In this document: positions 43,268 through 53,800 of the stretch, in pieces
How positions within the stretch are numbered: position 1 is the stretch's first letter
Layout: every line of letters starts with the position of its first letter
NCBI GenBank assembly: GCA_022710975.1
Contig: JAKLGA010000005.1
Location: 62,001 to 126,000, forward strand
Source of the DNA: Myxococcota bacterium
Lineage (GTDB): Bacteria > Myxococcota > B64-G9
Direction: 5' to 3'
Length of the DNA: 64,000 nucleotides
Made by a program: the position numbers and the translations under genes
Notes under the pieces: model-generated
Databases searched by the model: none
Told to the model about the DNA's origin: nothing
The model's input: the letters and a program-made list of their open reading frames with translations, nothing else

Positions 43268-44020
43268 ATGGCATCGCACCGAACGCACCGCGTGCCCGCG
43301 TACCTCCTGGGCCTGGCCTGGCTGTGCGGCTGCGGCACCGAGCCGCTGCCCGAGCCCGGCCTGCAGCAGGCCTGCCAGGCCCGCTTCCCGGACGCCTGCC
43401 TGGGCTGGGTGTACGCCGGGGAGCAGGTCCCCGTGCGCGTGCAGGGCAGCGGCCTGCTGCAGACCCTGGACGTGGATCTCGGCGGGGACAGCGTGACCTT
43501 CGACGAGGCCTTCGAGCTCGAGCTGGGCGGCGTCGCGCTGCGGCGGGTGGAGCTGGTGCCGGGCTCGCGCCCGCAGGCTGGCACGCTGTTCGCCGTGATC
43601 CCGCCGACCCTGCCCGTGGGCCGCCACGCCCTGTGGGTGCGCACCCCGGTCGGCCTGGAGGCCGAGCTGCCGGAGGCGTTCGAGGTGCGCGACCCGCTGC
43701 GCGTGCGGGCCAGCCTGGACCGGAGCCTGCTCGCGCCGGGCGAGCGCGCCCTGCTCAGCGTCCACGTGGACCAGCTCGGCCTGGGCAGCCTGGAGTCGCT
43801 CGCGCTCACGCTCGAGGCGACCGGGACTGGCGCGCTCGGCCTGCCGCCCGCCCCGCCTGCCTTCGCCCTCGGCCCCCAGGCCGCGCGCACCCTCGTCCTG
43901 CCGATCGAGGGCCTGGCGCCGGGCGAGTTCCAGCTCTCGCTGCGGGTGGCGGGCCGCACCGCCGAGGACGTCGCGGTGGCGGCCGACCTCCCGCGCCCGC
44001 TGTCCCTCGAGATCCGCTGA
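43268..44020 (+). CDS. Lipoprotein with IPT/Ig-like domain
   Basis: Lipoprotein of 250 residues: MASHRTHRVPAYLLGLAWLCGC has a lipobox-like end (LCGC). The mature part has strand-rich sequence (VPVRVQGSGLLQTLDVDL, LFAVIPPTLPVGRHALWVRTP) like an IPT/TIG domain and a second Ig-like part. It follows the Ig-like protein by 13 bases, so the two are probably made together. Confidence 0.75.
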   Translation: MASHRTHRVPAYLLGLAWLCGCGTEPLPEPGLQQACQARFPDACLGWVYAGEQVPVRVQGSGLLQTLDVDLGGDSVTFDEAFELELGGVALRRVELVPGSRPQAGTLFAVIPPTLPVGRHALWVRTPVGLEAELPEAFEVRDPLRVRASLDRSLLAPGERALLSVHVDQLGLGSLESLALTLEATGTGALGLPPAPPAFALGPQAARTLVLPIEGLAPGEFQLSLRVAGRTAEDVAVAADLPRPLSLEIR

Positions 44021-44117
44021 GCCCCCGAGCGGTTGGCGACTCCCGGCCCCGGTGCTGCGCACACTTGATCGACCCGTGGGGTTGTGTTTTCATCGGACGC
44101 CGGAGGAAGAGGAGCGC

Positions 44118-44768
44118 ATGGCGGCCAGCGAGGCAAGCACGGGGAGCTCGACCCCGATCCTGATCATCGACGACGAGGAGGTGGTCCGCCTCCTGTTCCA
44201 GAGCCTGCTGGAGCCCGAGGGCTACCGGGTGCTGCTGGCCGAGACCGGCCGGCAGGGCGCCCAGCTCCTCGACCAGCACCGCCCGCCGCTGGCGCTGGTG
44301 GACAAGAACCTGCCCGACGTGTCCGGCCTGGAGCTGATCGCCCAGCAGAAGACGCGCCACCCGGACACCGAGTTCATCGTCATCACCGGCTACGCCTCGC
44401 TGGACTCGGCGGTCAAGGCGCTGGAGATGGGCGCCTTCTCCTACCTGACCAAGCCTTTCTCCGACATGGACATGGTCATGGATCGCATCCGGGCGGCGCT
44501 GGAGGTGAACCACCTGCGGTTCGAGACCAGCCAGCTGCGCGATCGGCTGACCACGCTCAGCGCGGGCCCGCCACAGCCCGAGGCGGTCGCGCAGGGCGCG
44601 GGCGCCCAGATCGGCGCCCAGATCCAGCACACCATCGAGTTCCTGCAGTCCTTCCTGGACAAGCGCGACCTGCCGCCCTCCGCCTCCCTGTGGGCGCGCA
44701 CGGTGGACATGGCCGAGGAGGAGATCCGCCGCCTCAAGGGCCTGCTCCCGCCGCGCGGCCAGGGCTGA
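44118..44768 (+). CDS. Response regulator with short C-terminal helical region
   Basis: Cytoplasmic two-component receiver of 216 residues. Acidic pocket IIDDEE, phospho-acceptor Asp62 in LVDKNLPD, Thr/Ser site VITGYAS and Lys112 in YLTKPFSD. Past residue 120 comes a linker and a helical end ([17 protein letters not shown]...[11 protein letters not shown]), not a known output domain. GGAAGAGGAG lies before the ATG at 44118. Glycerol kinase follows seven bases downstream. The partner kinase is not in the window. Confidence 0.9.
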   Translation: MAASEASTGSSTPILIIDDEEVVRLLFQSLLEPEGYRVLLAETGRQGAQLLDQHRPPLALVDKNLPDVSGLELIAQQKTRHPDTEFIVITGYASLDSAVKALEMGAFSYLTKPFSDMDMVMDRIRAALEVNHLRFETSQLRDRLTTLSAGPPQPEAVAQGAGAQIGAQIQHTIEFLQSFLDKRDLPPSASLWARTVDMAEEEIRRLKGLLPPRGQG

Positions 44769-44775
44769 GGTGGTT

Positions 44776-46254
44776 ATGGGCCCGCTCATCCTCGCCATCG
44801 ACCAGGGGACCACCGGGACCAACGTCGCCCTGTACGACCAGGATTGCCGGCTGCGCGCGATCGTCAAGACCGAGTTCCGCCAGATCTTCCCCCAGCCCGG
44901 CTGGGTCGAGCACGACCTCGACGACATCTGGGCCTCCGTGGAGGCCAGCATCCGCGGCGCGCTCGAGCGCGCCGGGGCACGCGGGGACGAGGTGCGCGCC
45001 ATCGGCATCACCAACCAGCGCGAGACCACCGCGCTGTGGGAGCGCCAGGGCGGGCGGCCCCTCCACCACGCCATCGTGTGGCAGTGCCGGCGCACGGCCC
45101 CGCAGTGCCAGGCCCTCAAGGAGGCCGGCCACGAGGCGCTGTTCCGCGAGCGCACCGGCCTGGTGCTGGACGCCTACTTCTCCGGCACCAAGCTGGCCTG
45201 GCTGCTCGAGCACGTGCCCCAGGCCCGCCGCCGGGCCGAGCGCGGCGAGCTCGCCTTCGGCACCATCGACACCTACCTGGTCCACCGGCTGACGGCCGGC
45301 CAGGCCCACGTGACCGACGTGTCCAACGCCTCGCGTACCCTGCTGATGAACCTGGAGACGCTCGCCTGGGACGACGAGCTGCTGCGGCTCCTGCGCGTCC
45401 CGCGCGAGGTGCTGCCGGCCATCCGGCCGTCCTCCGAGGTGTACGGCACCACCCGCGGCCTGGGCGTGCTGCCCGACGGCATCCCCATCTGCGGCCTGGC
45501 CGGCGACCAGCAGGCGGCGCTCTTCGGCCAGGCCTGCTTCGACCCCGGCCAGGTGAAGTGCACCTACGGCACCGGCGCGTTCGTGCTGATGAACACCGGC
45601 CGGCGCCTGGTGCGCTCGACCCAGGGCCTGCTGACCACGGTGGGATGGAAGGTGGGCGACGAGGTGGTGTACGCGCTGGAGGGCAGCGTGTTCATCGCCG
45701 GCGCGGCGGTGCAGTGGCTACGCGACGGGCTCGGGGTGATCCGCTCCTCCGCGGACGTGGAGGCCCTGGCCGCCTCGGTGCCCTCCTCCGACGGGGTGGT
45801 GTTCGTGCCCGCGCTGGTGGGCCTGGGGGCCCCGCGCTGGAACCCGGACGCGCGCGGCACCATCGTGGGGCTCACCCGCGGCACCACCGCCGCCCACCTG
45901 GCGCGGGCCACGCTCGAGGGCATCGCCTTCCAGGTGCGCGACGTGGTGGTGGCCATGCGCCAGGACCTGGGCGCACCGCTCGGCTTCCTGCGGGTGGACG
46001 GCGGCGCCAGCCAGAACGACCTGCTGGTGCAGTTCCAGTCCGATCTCCTGGAGGTCGAGATCCACCGTCCGCGCATCACCGAGACCACCTCCCTGGGGGC
46101 GGCCCTGCTGGCAGGGCTGGCGGCCGGGGTGTGGCGCGATCGCGAAGACATCCGGCGGCGCTGGGCCATCGAGAAGACCTTCCGGCCCGCCATGGCGCCG
46201 GAGGTCTGCCGCGCGCACCTGGCGCGCTGGGAAGCAGCGGTGGCCAAGGCCTGA
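44776..46254 (+). CDS. glpK: Glycerol kinase
   Basis: Cytosolic FGGY-family kinase of about 492 residues that makes glycerol 3-phosphate. Motifs: [10 protein letters not shown] at the N-terminus, [35 protein letters not shown] and [15 protein letters not shown], and [16 protein letters not shown]. The length is normal. No glpF or glpD gene is next to it; instead it lies between a response regulator and a Ser/Thr kinase. The start could also be GTG 44770. Confidence 0.95.
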   Translation: MGPLILAIDQGTTGTNVALYDQDCRLRAIVKTEFRQIFPQPGWVEHDLDDIWASVEASIRGALERAGARGDEVRAIGITNQRETTALWERQGGRPLHHAIVWQCRRTAPQCQALKEAGHEALFRERTGLVLDAYFSGTKLAWLLEHVPQARRRAERGELAFGTIDTYLVHRLTAGQAHVTDVSNASRTLLMNLETLAWDDELLRLLRVPREVLPAIRPSSEVYGTTRGLGVLPDGIPICGLAGDQQAALFGQACFDPGQVKCTYGTGAFVLMNTGRRLVRSTQGLLTTVGWKVGDEVVYALEGSVFIAGAAVQWLRDGLGVIRSSADVEALAASVPSSDGVVFVPALVGLGAPRWNPDARGTIVGLTRGTTAAHLARATLEGIAFQVRDVVVAMRQDLGAPLGFLRVDGGASQNDLLVQFQSDLLEVEIHRPRITETTSLGAALLAGLAAGVWRDREDIRRRWAIEKTFRPAMAPEVCRAHLARWEAAVAKA

Positions 46255-46275
46255 GCCGGCCCGGCCGGGGCGGCA

Positions 46276-48045
46276 ATGACGAACGGCTTCGAGCCCCAGA
46301 CCTTCGGCAAGTACGTGCTCACCGAGCGCATCGGCGCCGGGGGGATGGCCGAGATCTTCCGCGCCACGGCCTACGGCGTGGAGGGTTTCACCAAGGACGT
46401 GTGCATCAAGCGCATCCTGCCGACGCTGACCAGCGACGAGACCTTCGTCAAGATGTTCATCGACGAGGCCAAGATCGCGGTCGCCCTGCACCACCCCAAC
46501 GTGGTGCAGGTGTTCGACCTCGGGCGCATCGGCGAGCACTACTTCATCGCCATGGAGCTGGTGCGCGGCCGGGATCTGCTGCAGCTCATCAACCGCTGCC
46601 GCGCCCAGAAGACCCGCCTGCCCGTCCACCTGGCGCTCTACCTGATCTCGGAGGTGTGCAAGGGCCTGGACTACGCCCACAAGGTGCGCGCCGAGGGGCG
46701 CCCGCTGGGCATCATCCACCGGGACGTGAGCCCCTCGAACATCCTCATCTCCTGGGACGGCATCGTGAAGGTGGCCGACTTCGGCATCGCCAAGGCGGTG
46801 CTCAAGGACGAGAAGACCGTCACCGGCACGATGAAGGGCAAGTACGGCTACATGTCCCCGGAGCAGGTCAAGGGCGAGCACACCGACCACCGCTCCGACA
46901 TCTTCGCCGCCGGGGTGCTGATGTGGGAGGCGCTGGCCTGCAAGCGCCTGTTCAAGGGCGAGACGGATCTGGAGACGCTCGAGCGGGTGCGGGTCGCGGA
47001 CGTGCCCAAGGCCCCCTCCGCCCACCACCGCGAGGTCAGCCCCGAGGTCGACCGGCTGGTGCTCAAGGCGCTGGCGGCCGACCCGCGCGCGCGCTACCAG
47101 ACCGCCGGGGAGTTCCACGCGGCCATCGCCGATCAGCTCTTCGCCATGGGCAAGCGCGTGGACGCCGAGGACCTGTCCCGGCACCTGGGGGTGCTGTTCG
47201 AGGCCGACATCCGCGACGAGGAGGCCCGCATCCAGGCCCAGCGGGTCCGGCTGGCCAGCCTGCCGCAGCCGGTCAGCCAGCCGCCGCTCGCCGCGGGCCC
47301 GACCCCGACGCCCTCCCCGCTGCCCCCGGGCATGTCCTCGCCGCCCACCCGGCCGGACCTGCCGTCCTACCGCAGCGCCCCGCCGGGCCGGCGCGGCCTG
47401 TCGCCGCTCGTGCTGGGGCTGCTGGGGGTGGCCACCATCCTGGCGGTGGGGGCCGGCGTGGTGCTGGCGGTGTGGTTCGCCTACGAGCCAGCCCCGCGCC
47501 CGCAGCCCGGGCCGCCGCCCGACGCCGGCCCGGCCCCGATCGCCGCGCCGCGGCTCGGCAGCCTGATGCTGGAGTCCCGCCCCGGCGGGGCGGACATCGA
47601 GCTGGACGGCCTCCCGACCGGCCAGCGCACGCCGGCCGTGCTGCGCGGGCTGGAGCGCACCCGGGCCCACCAGCTCCGCCTGCGCCTCGAGGGGCACCAG
47701 CCCTGGGACAAGCTCGTCGAGTTCGGCGAGGCGGAGAGCGTGGCGGTCTCGGCCGAGCTGCAGGCCGTGCCGAAACCCGAGCCTCCCCCCAAGCGCCCCC
47801 CCGTGCGCCCGCCGCCGCCCGAGGCGCCGGCCATGGGCACGCTCAACGTGAACGTCTCGCCCGGCTGGGCCTACGTGTACGTGGACGGGGTCAAGCAGGA
47901 GCGCCCCACCCCGCTGCTGGGGCTCCGGCTCAAGGCCGGACCCCACACCATCCGCCTGGTCAACCCCAAGCAGGGCAAGGAGGCCGTGCGCAAGGTGACC
48001 CTCGCCAAGGACAAGACCGAGGATCTGCTGGTCGAGCTGCGGTAG
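46276..48045 (+). CDS. Membrane Ser/Thr kinase with two PEGA domains
   Basis: Protein of 589 residues. Kinase domain about 10-275: IGAGGMAEIFRA loop, HRDVSPSNILI catalytic loop (Ser in place of the usual Lys), DFGIAKA, and GYMSPEQVKGE. A Pro-rich segment, then a helix (374-402, VLGLLGVATILAVGAGVVLAV) and two PEGA domains outside the membrane: one from about 427 (ESRPGGADIELDG) and one from about 520 (VSPGWAYVYVDG). This layout is known from myxobacteria. It follows glycerol kinase by 21 bases and ends at a hairpin. Confidence 0.93.
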   Translation: MTNGFEPQTFGKYVLTERIGAGGMAEIFRATAYGVEGFTKDVCIKRILPTLTSDETFVKMFIDEAKIAVALHHPNVVQVFDLGRIGEHYFIAMELVRGRDLLQLINRCRAQKTRLPVHLALYLISEVCKGLDYAHKVRAEGRPLGIIHRDVSPSNILISWDGIVKVADFGIAKAVLKDEKTVTGTMKGKYGYMSPEQVKGEHTDHRSDIFAAGVLMWEALACKRLFKGETDLETLERVRVADVPKAPSAHHREVSPEVDRLVLKALAADPRARYQTAGEFHAAIADQLFAMGKRVDAEDLSRHLGVLFEADIRDEEARIQAQRVRLASLPQPVSQPPLAAGPTPTPSPLPPGMSSPPTRPDLPSYRSAPPGRRGLSPLVLGLLGVATILAVGAGVVLAVWFAYEPAPRPQPGPPPDAGPAPIAAPRLGSLMLESRPGGADIELDGLPTGQRTPAVLRGLERTRAHQLRLRLEGHQPWDKLVEFGEAESVAVSAELQAVPKPEPPPKRPPVRPPPPEAPAMGTLNVNVSPGWAYVYVDGVKQERPTPLLGLRLKAGPHTIRLVNPKQGKEAVRKVTLAKDKTEDLLVELR

Positions 48046-48046
48046 G

Positions 48047-48067
48047 GGGCAGGTCTCCGACCTGCCC
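48047..48067. terminator. Bidirectional hairpin between convergent genes
   Basis: GGGCAGGTC, loop TCC, GACCTGCCC: a perfect 9-bp stem in the 25 bases between two stop codons, that of the PEGA kinase (+) and that of the PEGA membrane protein (-). Confidence 0.6.
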
Positions 48068-48070
48068 ACC

Positions 48071-49333
48071 CTAGCGGTAGACCGACAGGTCGATGCCGCT
48101 GTCGCCCTGCAGGAGCACCACGGTGGTGGCCGTGGCCGCGCCGACCACCGCCACGCCGACGAGCGTCCACACCCACCACTGCTCGTACCAGGCGGTCTCC
48201 TCGGGCGGCGGGGGCAGCGGCTCCCCGCCCGGCAAGAACCCGGTCGGGCCGGGCGCGGCCAGGGCCGTGCGGTCCCCGGCCAGCCAGCGCCCCAGGCGCT
48301 CCCCCAGCGCGGCCAGCGCCTCGGCCTCACCGCTGAACACCCCGGCGGCCAGCACCTCGCGCTCCCCGGCCCGGAAGGCGGACACCCGCAGCATGCTCTG
48401 CCCGGCCGGGTGCTCGAAGGACACGAGCACCAGCCAGCCGACCCCCAGCCCCTGGGCCAGCGCCTCGGCGTCGGCCGCGCGCGGCCCCGCCTCCAGCCGC
48501 TGGCGCAGGCGCACGCGCTCGATGCGCTCGCCCTCCACCAGGAACACCTCCTGGCGCTCGACCCCGCCGGGCCGCACCTCCAGCACCCCGGACCAGGTGC
48601 GGTGGCCGTCCAGGCGCAGGCTGAAGTAGTGCGCGCCGGGCCGCACGTCCGGGATGGTGATCGGCGTGGCGCCCACCGGCCGGCCGTCCATGCGCACGTC
48701 GGCGCCGGGGGGCTGGGACAGCAGCGAGACGGAGCCCTTGAGCGACGTCGCCAGCTGCTGGCGCGCGCGCTCGAAGCGCTCCAGCACCAGCGGGCTGTAG
48801 ACGGCCTCGTCGAGCTGGCGCTCCGGCTGCAGCAGCAGCACGCGCTGGAACTCGCGCTCGGCCTGGGCGTCCTGGCCCTGGGCCTGGTAGGTCACCCCCA
48901 GCCCCAGGTGGGCCTCCGCCAGGTCGTCGAGCCGCTCGAGATCGGCGAAGGCGGCCTCGAGCAGCCGGAGCGCGCCCTGGAACTCGACGATGGCGAGCTC
49001 CGCTTTCAGGCGCACGAACAGCTCCTGGCCCTTGGCGATCTGAGCCCGCGCGCGCGCGGCCAGGGGCTCGGCCTGGGGATCGCGCGGCGCGCGGAAGAAC
49101 TCCGCCAGCGCCTCGGCCGGGAGCACCTCCACGCCCGGCCGGCCGGCCAGGTCCGCGGCCAGAGCGTCGCGCAGCGCCTGATCGCGGCTGCGGTACCCGG
49201 GCTCCGCCCCCGGGGAGAGGTCCACCAGGGCCACGCGGGCCCTGGCGTCCGGGGCGGGCGGGGCCGCCAGGGCGCCCGCGGGCGCCAGGGCGGCGACGCA
49301 CCAGAGTCCGAGCCTCGTCCACGCGCCGGGCAC
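48071..49333 (-). CDS. Exported PEGA-domain membrane protein
   Basis: Protein of 420 residues from a GTG start. A signal peptide (LGLWCVAALAPAGALAAPP) precedes an N-terminal domain (VALVDLSPGAEPGYRSRDQALRDAL) with TPR-like helices to about 200, a PEGA domain near 210-275 (SQPPGADVRMDGRPVGATPITI), a further domain, and a C-terminal helix (WWVWTLVGVAVVGAATATTVVLL). GAGGAG lies seven bases before GTG and overlaps the upstream stop codon, coupling it to the lipoprotein gene. Function unknown; the layout resembles myxobacterial surface adaptor proteins. Confidence 0.78.
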   Translation of the reverse strand: MPGAWTRLGLWCVAALAPAGALAAPPAPDARARVALVDLSPGAEPGYRSRDQALRDALAADLAGRPGVEVLPAEALAEFFRAPRDPQAEPLAARARAQIAKGQELFVRLKAELAIVEFQGALRLLEAAFADLERLDDLAEAHLGLGVTYQAQGQDAQAEREFQRVLLLQPERQLDEAVYSPLVLERFERARQQLATSLKGSVSLLSQPPGADVRMDGRPVGATPITIPDVRPGAHYFSLRLDGHRTWSGVLEVRPGGVERQEVFLVEGERIERVRLRQRLEAGPRAADAEALAQGLGVGWLVLVSFEHPAGQSMLRVSAFRAGEREVLAAGVFSGEAEALAALGERLGRWLAGDRTALAAPGPTGFLPGGEPLPPPPEETAWYEQWWVWTLVGVAVVGAATATTVVLLQGDSGIDLSVYR

Positions 49334-49340
49334 GCCGCGC

Positions 49341-49346
49341 CTCCTC
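49341..49346 (-). promoter_or_regulatory. Shine-Dalgarno site overlapping a stop codon
   Basis: GAGGAG seven bases before the GTG at 49333. The stop codon of the upstream lipoprotein gene (49345-49347) falls within it, which suggests translational coupling. Confidence 0.6.
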
Positions 49347-50826
49347 ACTCCAGGTCGAACAGGCGGAGCTCGTTCCACAGCTCGGGCCGCGCGGGGTCCG
49401 CCGACCAGCCCGCGCCCTGCGCCCCGCCCGGGTCCTCGTCCTGCACCAGCACCTCGAGCCCCAGGAACCAGTCGCGCTGGGCGCCCGCCTCCAGCCCCAG
49501 ATCGGCCCAGGGCAGGTAGGCCTCGATCAGGTAGCCGCCCGCGTGGGCCGCGCCCACGACCTGCCCGGTGAAGGCCACCCCGCCGGTGTCGATCGCCCCG
49601 GGCGCGGGTCCGGCCGCGAGCACGGCCTGGCCGCCGGCGCTCGCCAGCAGGCGCACGAAGCGGTGGCGCTCCAGGGCCGGCGGCAGGCCGTTGGCGAGGT
49701 CGAGCCACAGCTCCACCCGATCCGCGCCGGTGAGCTCCTCGCCGCCGCCCGCGGTCTGGACCGCGTCGTCCGGCACGTCCACCGCGAGGGTCAGGCCCAG
49801 CTCGTCCCAGGCGCCGTCGAGCGCGACCAGCCCGTCGCGGCCCGCCAGCGACGCCCGGGCCGAGGGGCCCTGCCCGCGGGGCAGGAGATCCAGCAGCGCC
49901 GGTGCCAGCACCAGGCGGCCGTACCCGGCCGGCGAGGGCTCGGCGCCCGGCGTGCGCGGATCGAACACCCAGGTCAGCACGCTCGGCGCCCCGCCGGCGT
50001 CGAGATCCCACACGCGCACGTCGAAGCCCACCCCGCCGTTCTTGGCGGGCGCCGGCAGCGGCAGCGACAGGCTCACCTCGTAGCCGCCCGCCCAGGGCAC
50101 GATCGCGGCCTGGGCGCCCGCGGCCGGCTCCACCCGCCCGTCCGCGCCCACGCTGATCACCAGGTCGTCGGCGCCGCCCGCCAGGCCGTCGGCCAGCCCA
50201 TCCAGGTACACCCGCAGGCCGTCGCCGGCGGAGATGGCCTGGTCCGCCGGGGCGGCCTGCACCTGGTCGTCGCGCACGCGGAGCTTGAGGCGGAGGCCGT
50301 CCGGGCCCCACAGGGCCCAGACCAGGGCACCCGCGTCATCGTCGGAATCCAGCGCGCCCGACTCGAGCTGCTGCTCGCCCAGCCGCAGCGCCGGGGCCTG
50401 ACCCGCGAACGGATCGGCCAGCTCGCCGGCCACCGGGCCGAGCGGCCTGGCCACGGCGTGGTCCAGGCGCACCAGGGCCACGCTGCGGCTCTCGTCCTGG
50501 CCGGTCCGCAGCGCGACCGGCAGCCCGAAGCCCAGGGACACCTCCCGGCCACGCTCGTTGTAGCCCAGCAGGGTGGGGGCGCCCTGCGCGCCCGGGGACA
50601 GCAGCCCGGGGCCGAAGCGGTGCAGCGGCGCGCCCTCGCCCAGCGGCCGGAAGACGCCGTCCTCGCCCGTCAGGCCCACCTCGACGCGCTCCACCAGCGC
50701 GAACGGATCCTGGACCGGGTTGCGCCCCTGGTGGTGGGGCACCACCAGCAGCCTGAGCTGCCCCTGCACGTCGTCCCCGCAGCCCGCCAGCAGGGCCAGG
50801 CCGAGCAGCGCCGCGACCCGCCTCAT
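49345..50826 (-). CDS. CBM9-like lipoprotein
   Basis: Lipoprotein of 493 residues: MRRVAALLGLALLAGCGDD contains lipobox LAGC. Two domains resemble carbohydrate-binding module family 9: one near 145-270 (LKLRVRDDQVQ...DGLRVYLDG) and one near 325-490 (LTLAVDVPDDAVQ...DRVELWLDL...WNELRLFDLE). Its ATG overlaps the upstream stop (ATGA). It may bind surface polysaccharide or prey glycans; inference. Confidence 0.78.
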   Translation of the reverse strand: MRRVAALLGLALLAGCGDDVQGQLRLLVVPHHQGRNPVQDPFALVERVEVGLTGEDGVFRPLGEGAPLHRFGPGLLSPGAQGAPTLLGYNERGREVSLGFGLPVALRTGQDESRSVALVRLDHAVARPLGPVAGELADPFAGQAPALRLGEQQLESGALDSDDDAGALVWALWGPDGLRLKLRVRDDQVQAAPADQAISAGDGLRVYLDGLADGLAGGADDLVISVGADGRVEPAAGAQAAIVPWAGGYEVSLSLPLPAPAKNGGVGFDVRVWDLDAGGAPSVLTWVFDPRTPGAEPSPAGYGRLVLAPALLDLLPRGQGPSARASLAGRDGLVALDGAWDELGLTLAVDVPDDAVQTAGGGEELTGADRVELWLDLANGLPPALERHRFVRLLASAGGQAVLAAGPAPGAIDTGGVAFTGQVVGAAHAGGYLIEAYLPWADLGLEAGAQRDWFLGLEVLVQDEDPGGAQGAGWSADPARPELWNELRLFDLE

Positions 50827-53800
50827 GGCGGCCTCCGGCGTCCGCGCAGGCGGGCGAGCGCGAGCAGCCCGAACGCGAGCAACCCGGGCGCGCCGGCCGG
50901 CGCGCCCAGCCCGGAGCAGCCGCAGCCGTCCTCCGCGCTCTCCACCCGCACCGAGACCAGATCGGGCAGGCTGTCCAGCTCGCCGTCCGAGACGACGAGC
51001 TCGAAGGTGTACACGCCGAGCACGACCGGGGTGAAGCTGGGTCGCGGGGTGGTGCTGCCCGTCAGTGTCACCTGGACCGGGCCCGAGCTCTGGGTCCAGG
51101 CGTGCGCGAGCGGCTCGCCCTCGGGATCCCAGCTCTGGCTGCCGTCGAGGGTGACAGGCGTCCCTGGCGCCACCGGCGCCACCTGGCCGGCCTCGGCCCG
51201 CGGCGGCTGGTTGCCGCCGCCGTCGTCGCCGCCGTCGCCGCCGTCGTCCGTGCCCCCGTCGGCCTGGCCCGCCGCGCACTGGTCGCCCTCGCAGGCGCCC
51301 GAGGGGCAGGGGTGCTCCAGGCCCGGGGCGCACTGGCCGCTGCCGTCGCAGAAGCCCGGCGAGGTGCGCACGCCTGCCGCGCAGCTCGCGGGCGCGCACT
51401 CGCTGCCGGCCGCCTGCAGGGCGCAGGCGCCCTGGTCGTCGCACAGCCCGGTCGTCCCGCAGGCCTCGGCGCCCGGCGCGCAGTCGTCGCCCGGATCGGT
51501 GCCGGCCTGGGCGAACAGGCACACGCCGCGCGCCAGCGGATCGTCGCACAGCTGGCAGCCCGCGTCGCAGGCCAGGTTGCAGCACACCCCGTCCGCGCAG
51601 CTGCCGTAGGCGCAGTCGGCGGTGGTGGCGCAGCCCTCGCCCAGCCCCGCGCGCCGCACGCACACCTCGCTCTCGCAGGTGAGCCCGGGCCAGCACTCCC
51701 CGTCCCCGGTGCAGCGCGCCAGGCACACGCCCGGGGCGGAGGCCAGGTAGGGGTAGCAGGACTGGCAGGCCGCCTGGCAGCCGCCCAGCGGGCCCGAGCT
51801 GCAGGTGGCCTGCGGGCGCACGCCGCTGCCCTGGCCCCCGCCCGCGTTGCACACCGTGGCGCCCGGGCAGGCGCTGAGCGCGCTCCAGCCCTCGGCGCCG
51901 CCCAGGCACACCCGGTAGCCCGCCTGGCCTTCGCACAGGCGGTAGCCGGGCGGGTAGGCCTGGCCCAGCGCTGCGCAGGTGTCCACGCCCGAGATGCAGA
52001 TCCAGCTCCCGCCCAGGGCGTCCTCGGCGCAGCGCCCGGACAGGCAGGCCGGATCGCGCGGCTGCCCGGGCAGGACCACGTCCGCGCACGCGGCCAGATC
52101 GGCCAGATCCGGCTGGCAGGTGCCCGCCAGGCCACAGAAGCCGGCTGCATCGCACTCGGCGTGGCTGCTGCAGTCCGTGCGGCAGGCGAGCCCCTCGCAG
52201 CGTCCCGGGGCGCACTCCGTGCCGGCGCCCGGGGCGCAGGCGCCCTGGCCGTCGCACTGGGAGGGGCCGAGCAGCGTCGAGCCCTCGCAGCGGCCCGGGG
52301 CGCACACCTGGGCCGCGGGCCAGTGGGCGCAGGCGCCCTGGCCGTCGCACACGCCGGTGGTCCCGCAGCTGTCGGCCGGTTGGGTCGGGCAGTCCCCGTC
52401 CGGATCGCTGTCCGCGGCCACCGGGGTGCACAGGCCCTCGCGGTCCGGCAGGTTGCAGGCCCGGCAGTCACCGGTGCAGTCCTCGGCGCAGCAGCGGTTG
52501 TCCACGCACACGCCCGAGCGGCAGTCGGCCTGGGTGTCGCACAGGTCGCCGATGCCCTCGGGCAGCTGGCACAGCCCGTCGCGGCAGTCGTAGTCCGGCC
52601 AGCAGTGCTCGGGCCCGGTGCAGGCCGAGCGGCAGGAGAACTCGCTCTCGGCCAGGTAGGGCTCGCAGGAGGTGCAGGCGGTCGCGCAGCCGCCGCCCGG
52701 CCCGCTCAGGCAGGCGCCCGGCTCGCGGTGGCCCGAGCCGGCCCCGCCGCCCGCGTCGCAGAAGCCTGGGGCGCAGCTCACCTCGTCGCCCCAGCCCAGG
52801 GCGCCGCCGCGGCACAGCCGGTAGGCGTCGTCGCCGGCGCACAGCGCGTCGCCGGCCGCGAACTCCACCCCGTCGTGCACGCAGCGGGTCGGGCCCGAGG
52901 CGCAGAACTCGCCCGCAGCGTCGAAGTTGTCCGGGAAGCAGTACCCGCTGGTGCAGGCGGCCGAGGTCACCTGGCCGGCGAACACCAGGCCGGCGCAGCT
53001 CTCGCCGGCCTCGCGGTCCGGCTGGCAGGAGCCGTCGGCCGCGCAGAAGGCGGCGGACACGCAGCTCGCGTGCGTGCTGCAGGCCGTGGCGCAGCGCTCG
53101 GCGTCGGCGCAGCGGTACAGGCCGCAGGCCCGGCTGCCCCGATTCACGCACAGGCCCTGGCCGTCGCAGGAGTCGGGCAGCTGCTCCACCCCGCCGGCGC
53201 AGCTCGAGGCGCCGCAGGGCGTGCCCTCGAGCCAGGCGCGGCAGGCGCCCTCGCCGTTGCAGGCGCCGTCCAGGCCGCAGCCGTCGGCCGGGCTCTCGCC
53301 GCAGTCGCCCAGCGGGTCCTGCCCGTCCGCGGCCGCGGCGCAGCCGCCCGGGCCGCCCGAGCAGGCCTGGCAGGCCGGGCACTCGTCGGCCGGGTCCGTG
53401 CCCGCCTCGACGTAGGCGGCGCAGGCCCCGCGACCGTCGCAGCGCGCGCAGGCGTCGCACACCGTGCTGCCGGGCGGGAACTGGCAGCCGCCCGCGCCGT
53501 TGCAGGCCCCGCCGCACAGCCCGTCCCCGGCGCACTCACCGTCCGGATCGCCGCCGGCCAGGATCGGCTTGCACACCCCGCTCCCGTCGAGGTCGCAGCG
53601 GTGGCAGGGGGCGGAGCAGACGTCCTGGCAGCAGCGCCCGTCCACGCACTGGTCGCTGGCGCACTGGGTGCCGAGCTGGCAGGTGGAGCCGAGCGGCAGG
53701 TCGCCCACGCACACGTTGGCCTGGCACAGGATGCCCGTCTTGCAGTCCTCGTTCCCGTCGCACGAGGTGGCGCACTGGGCGCACACCCCGCCCGCGCAGG

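Noticed and set aside
39969-43496. Long plus-strand frame spanning the TPR lipoprotein and Ig-like genes
   Set aside because: It runs antisense to one real gene and out of frame with another, with low-complexity translation.
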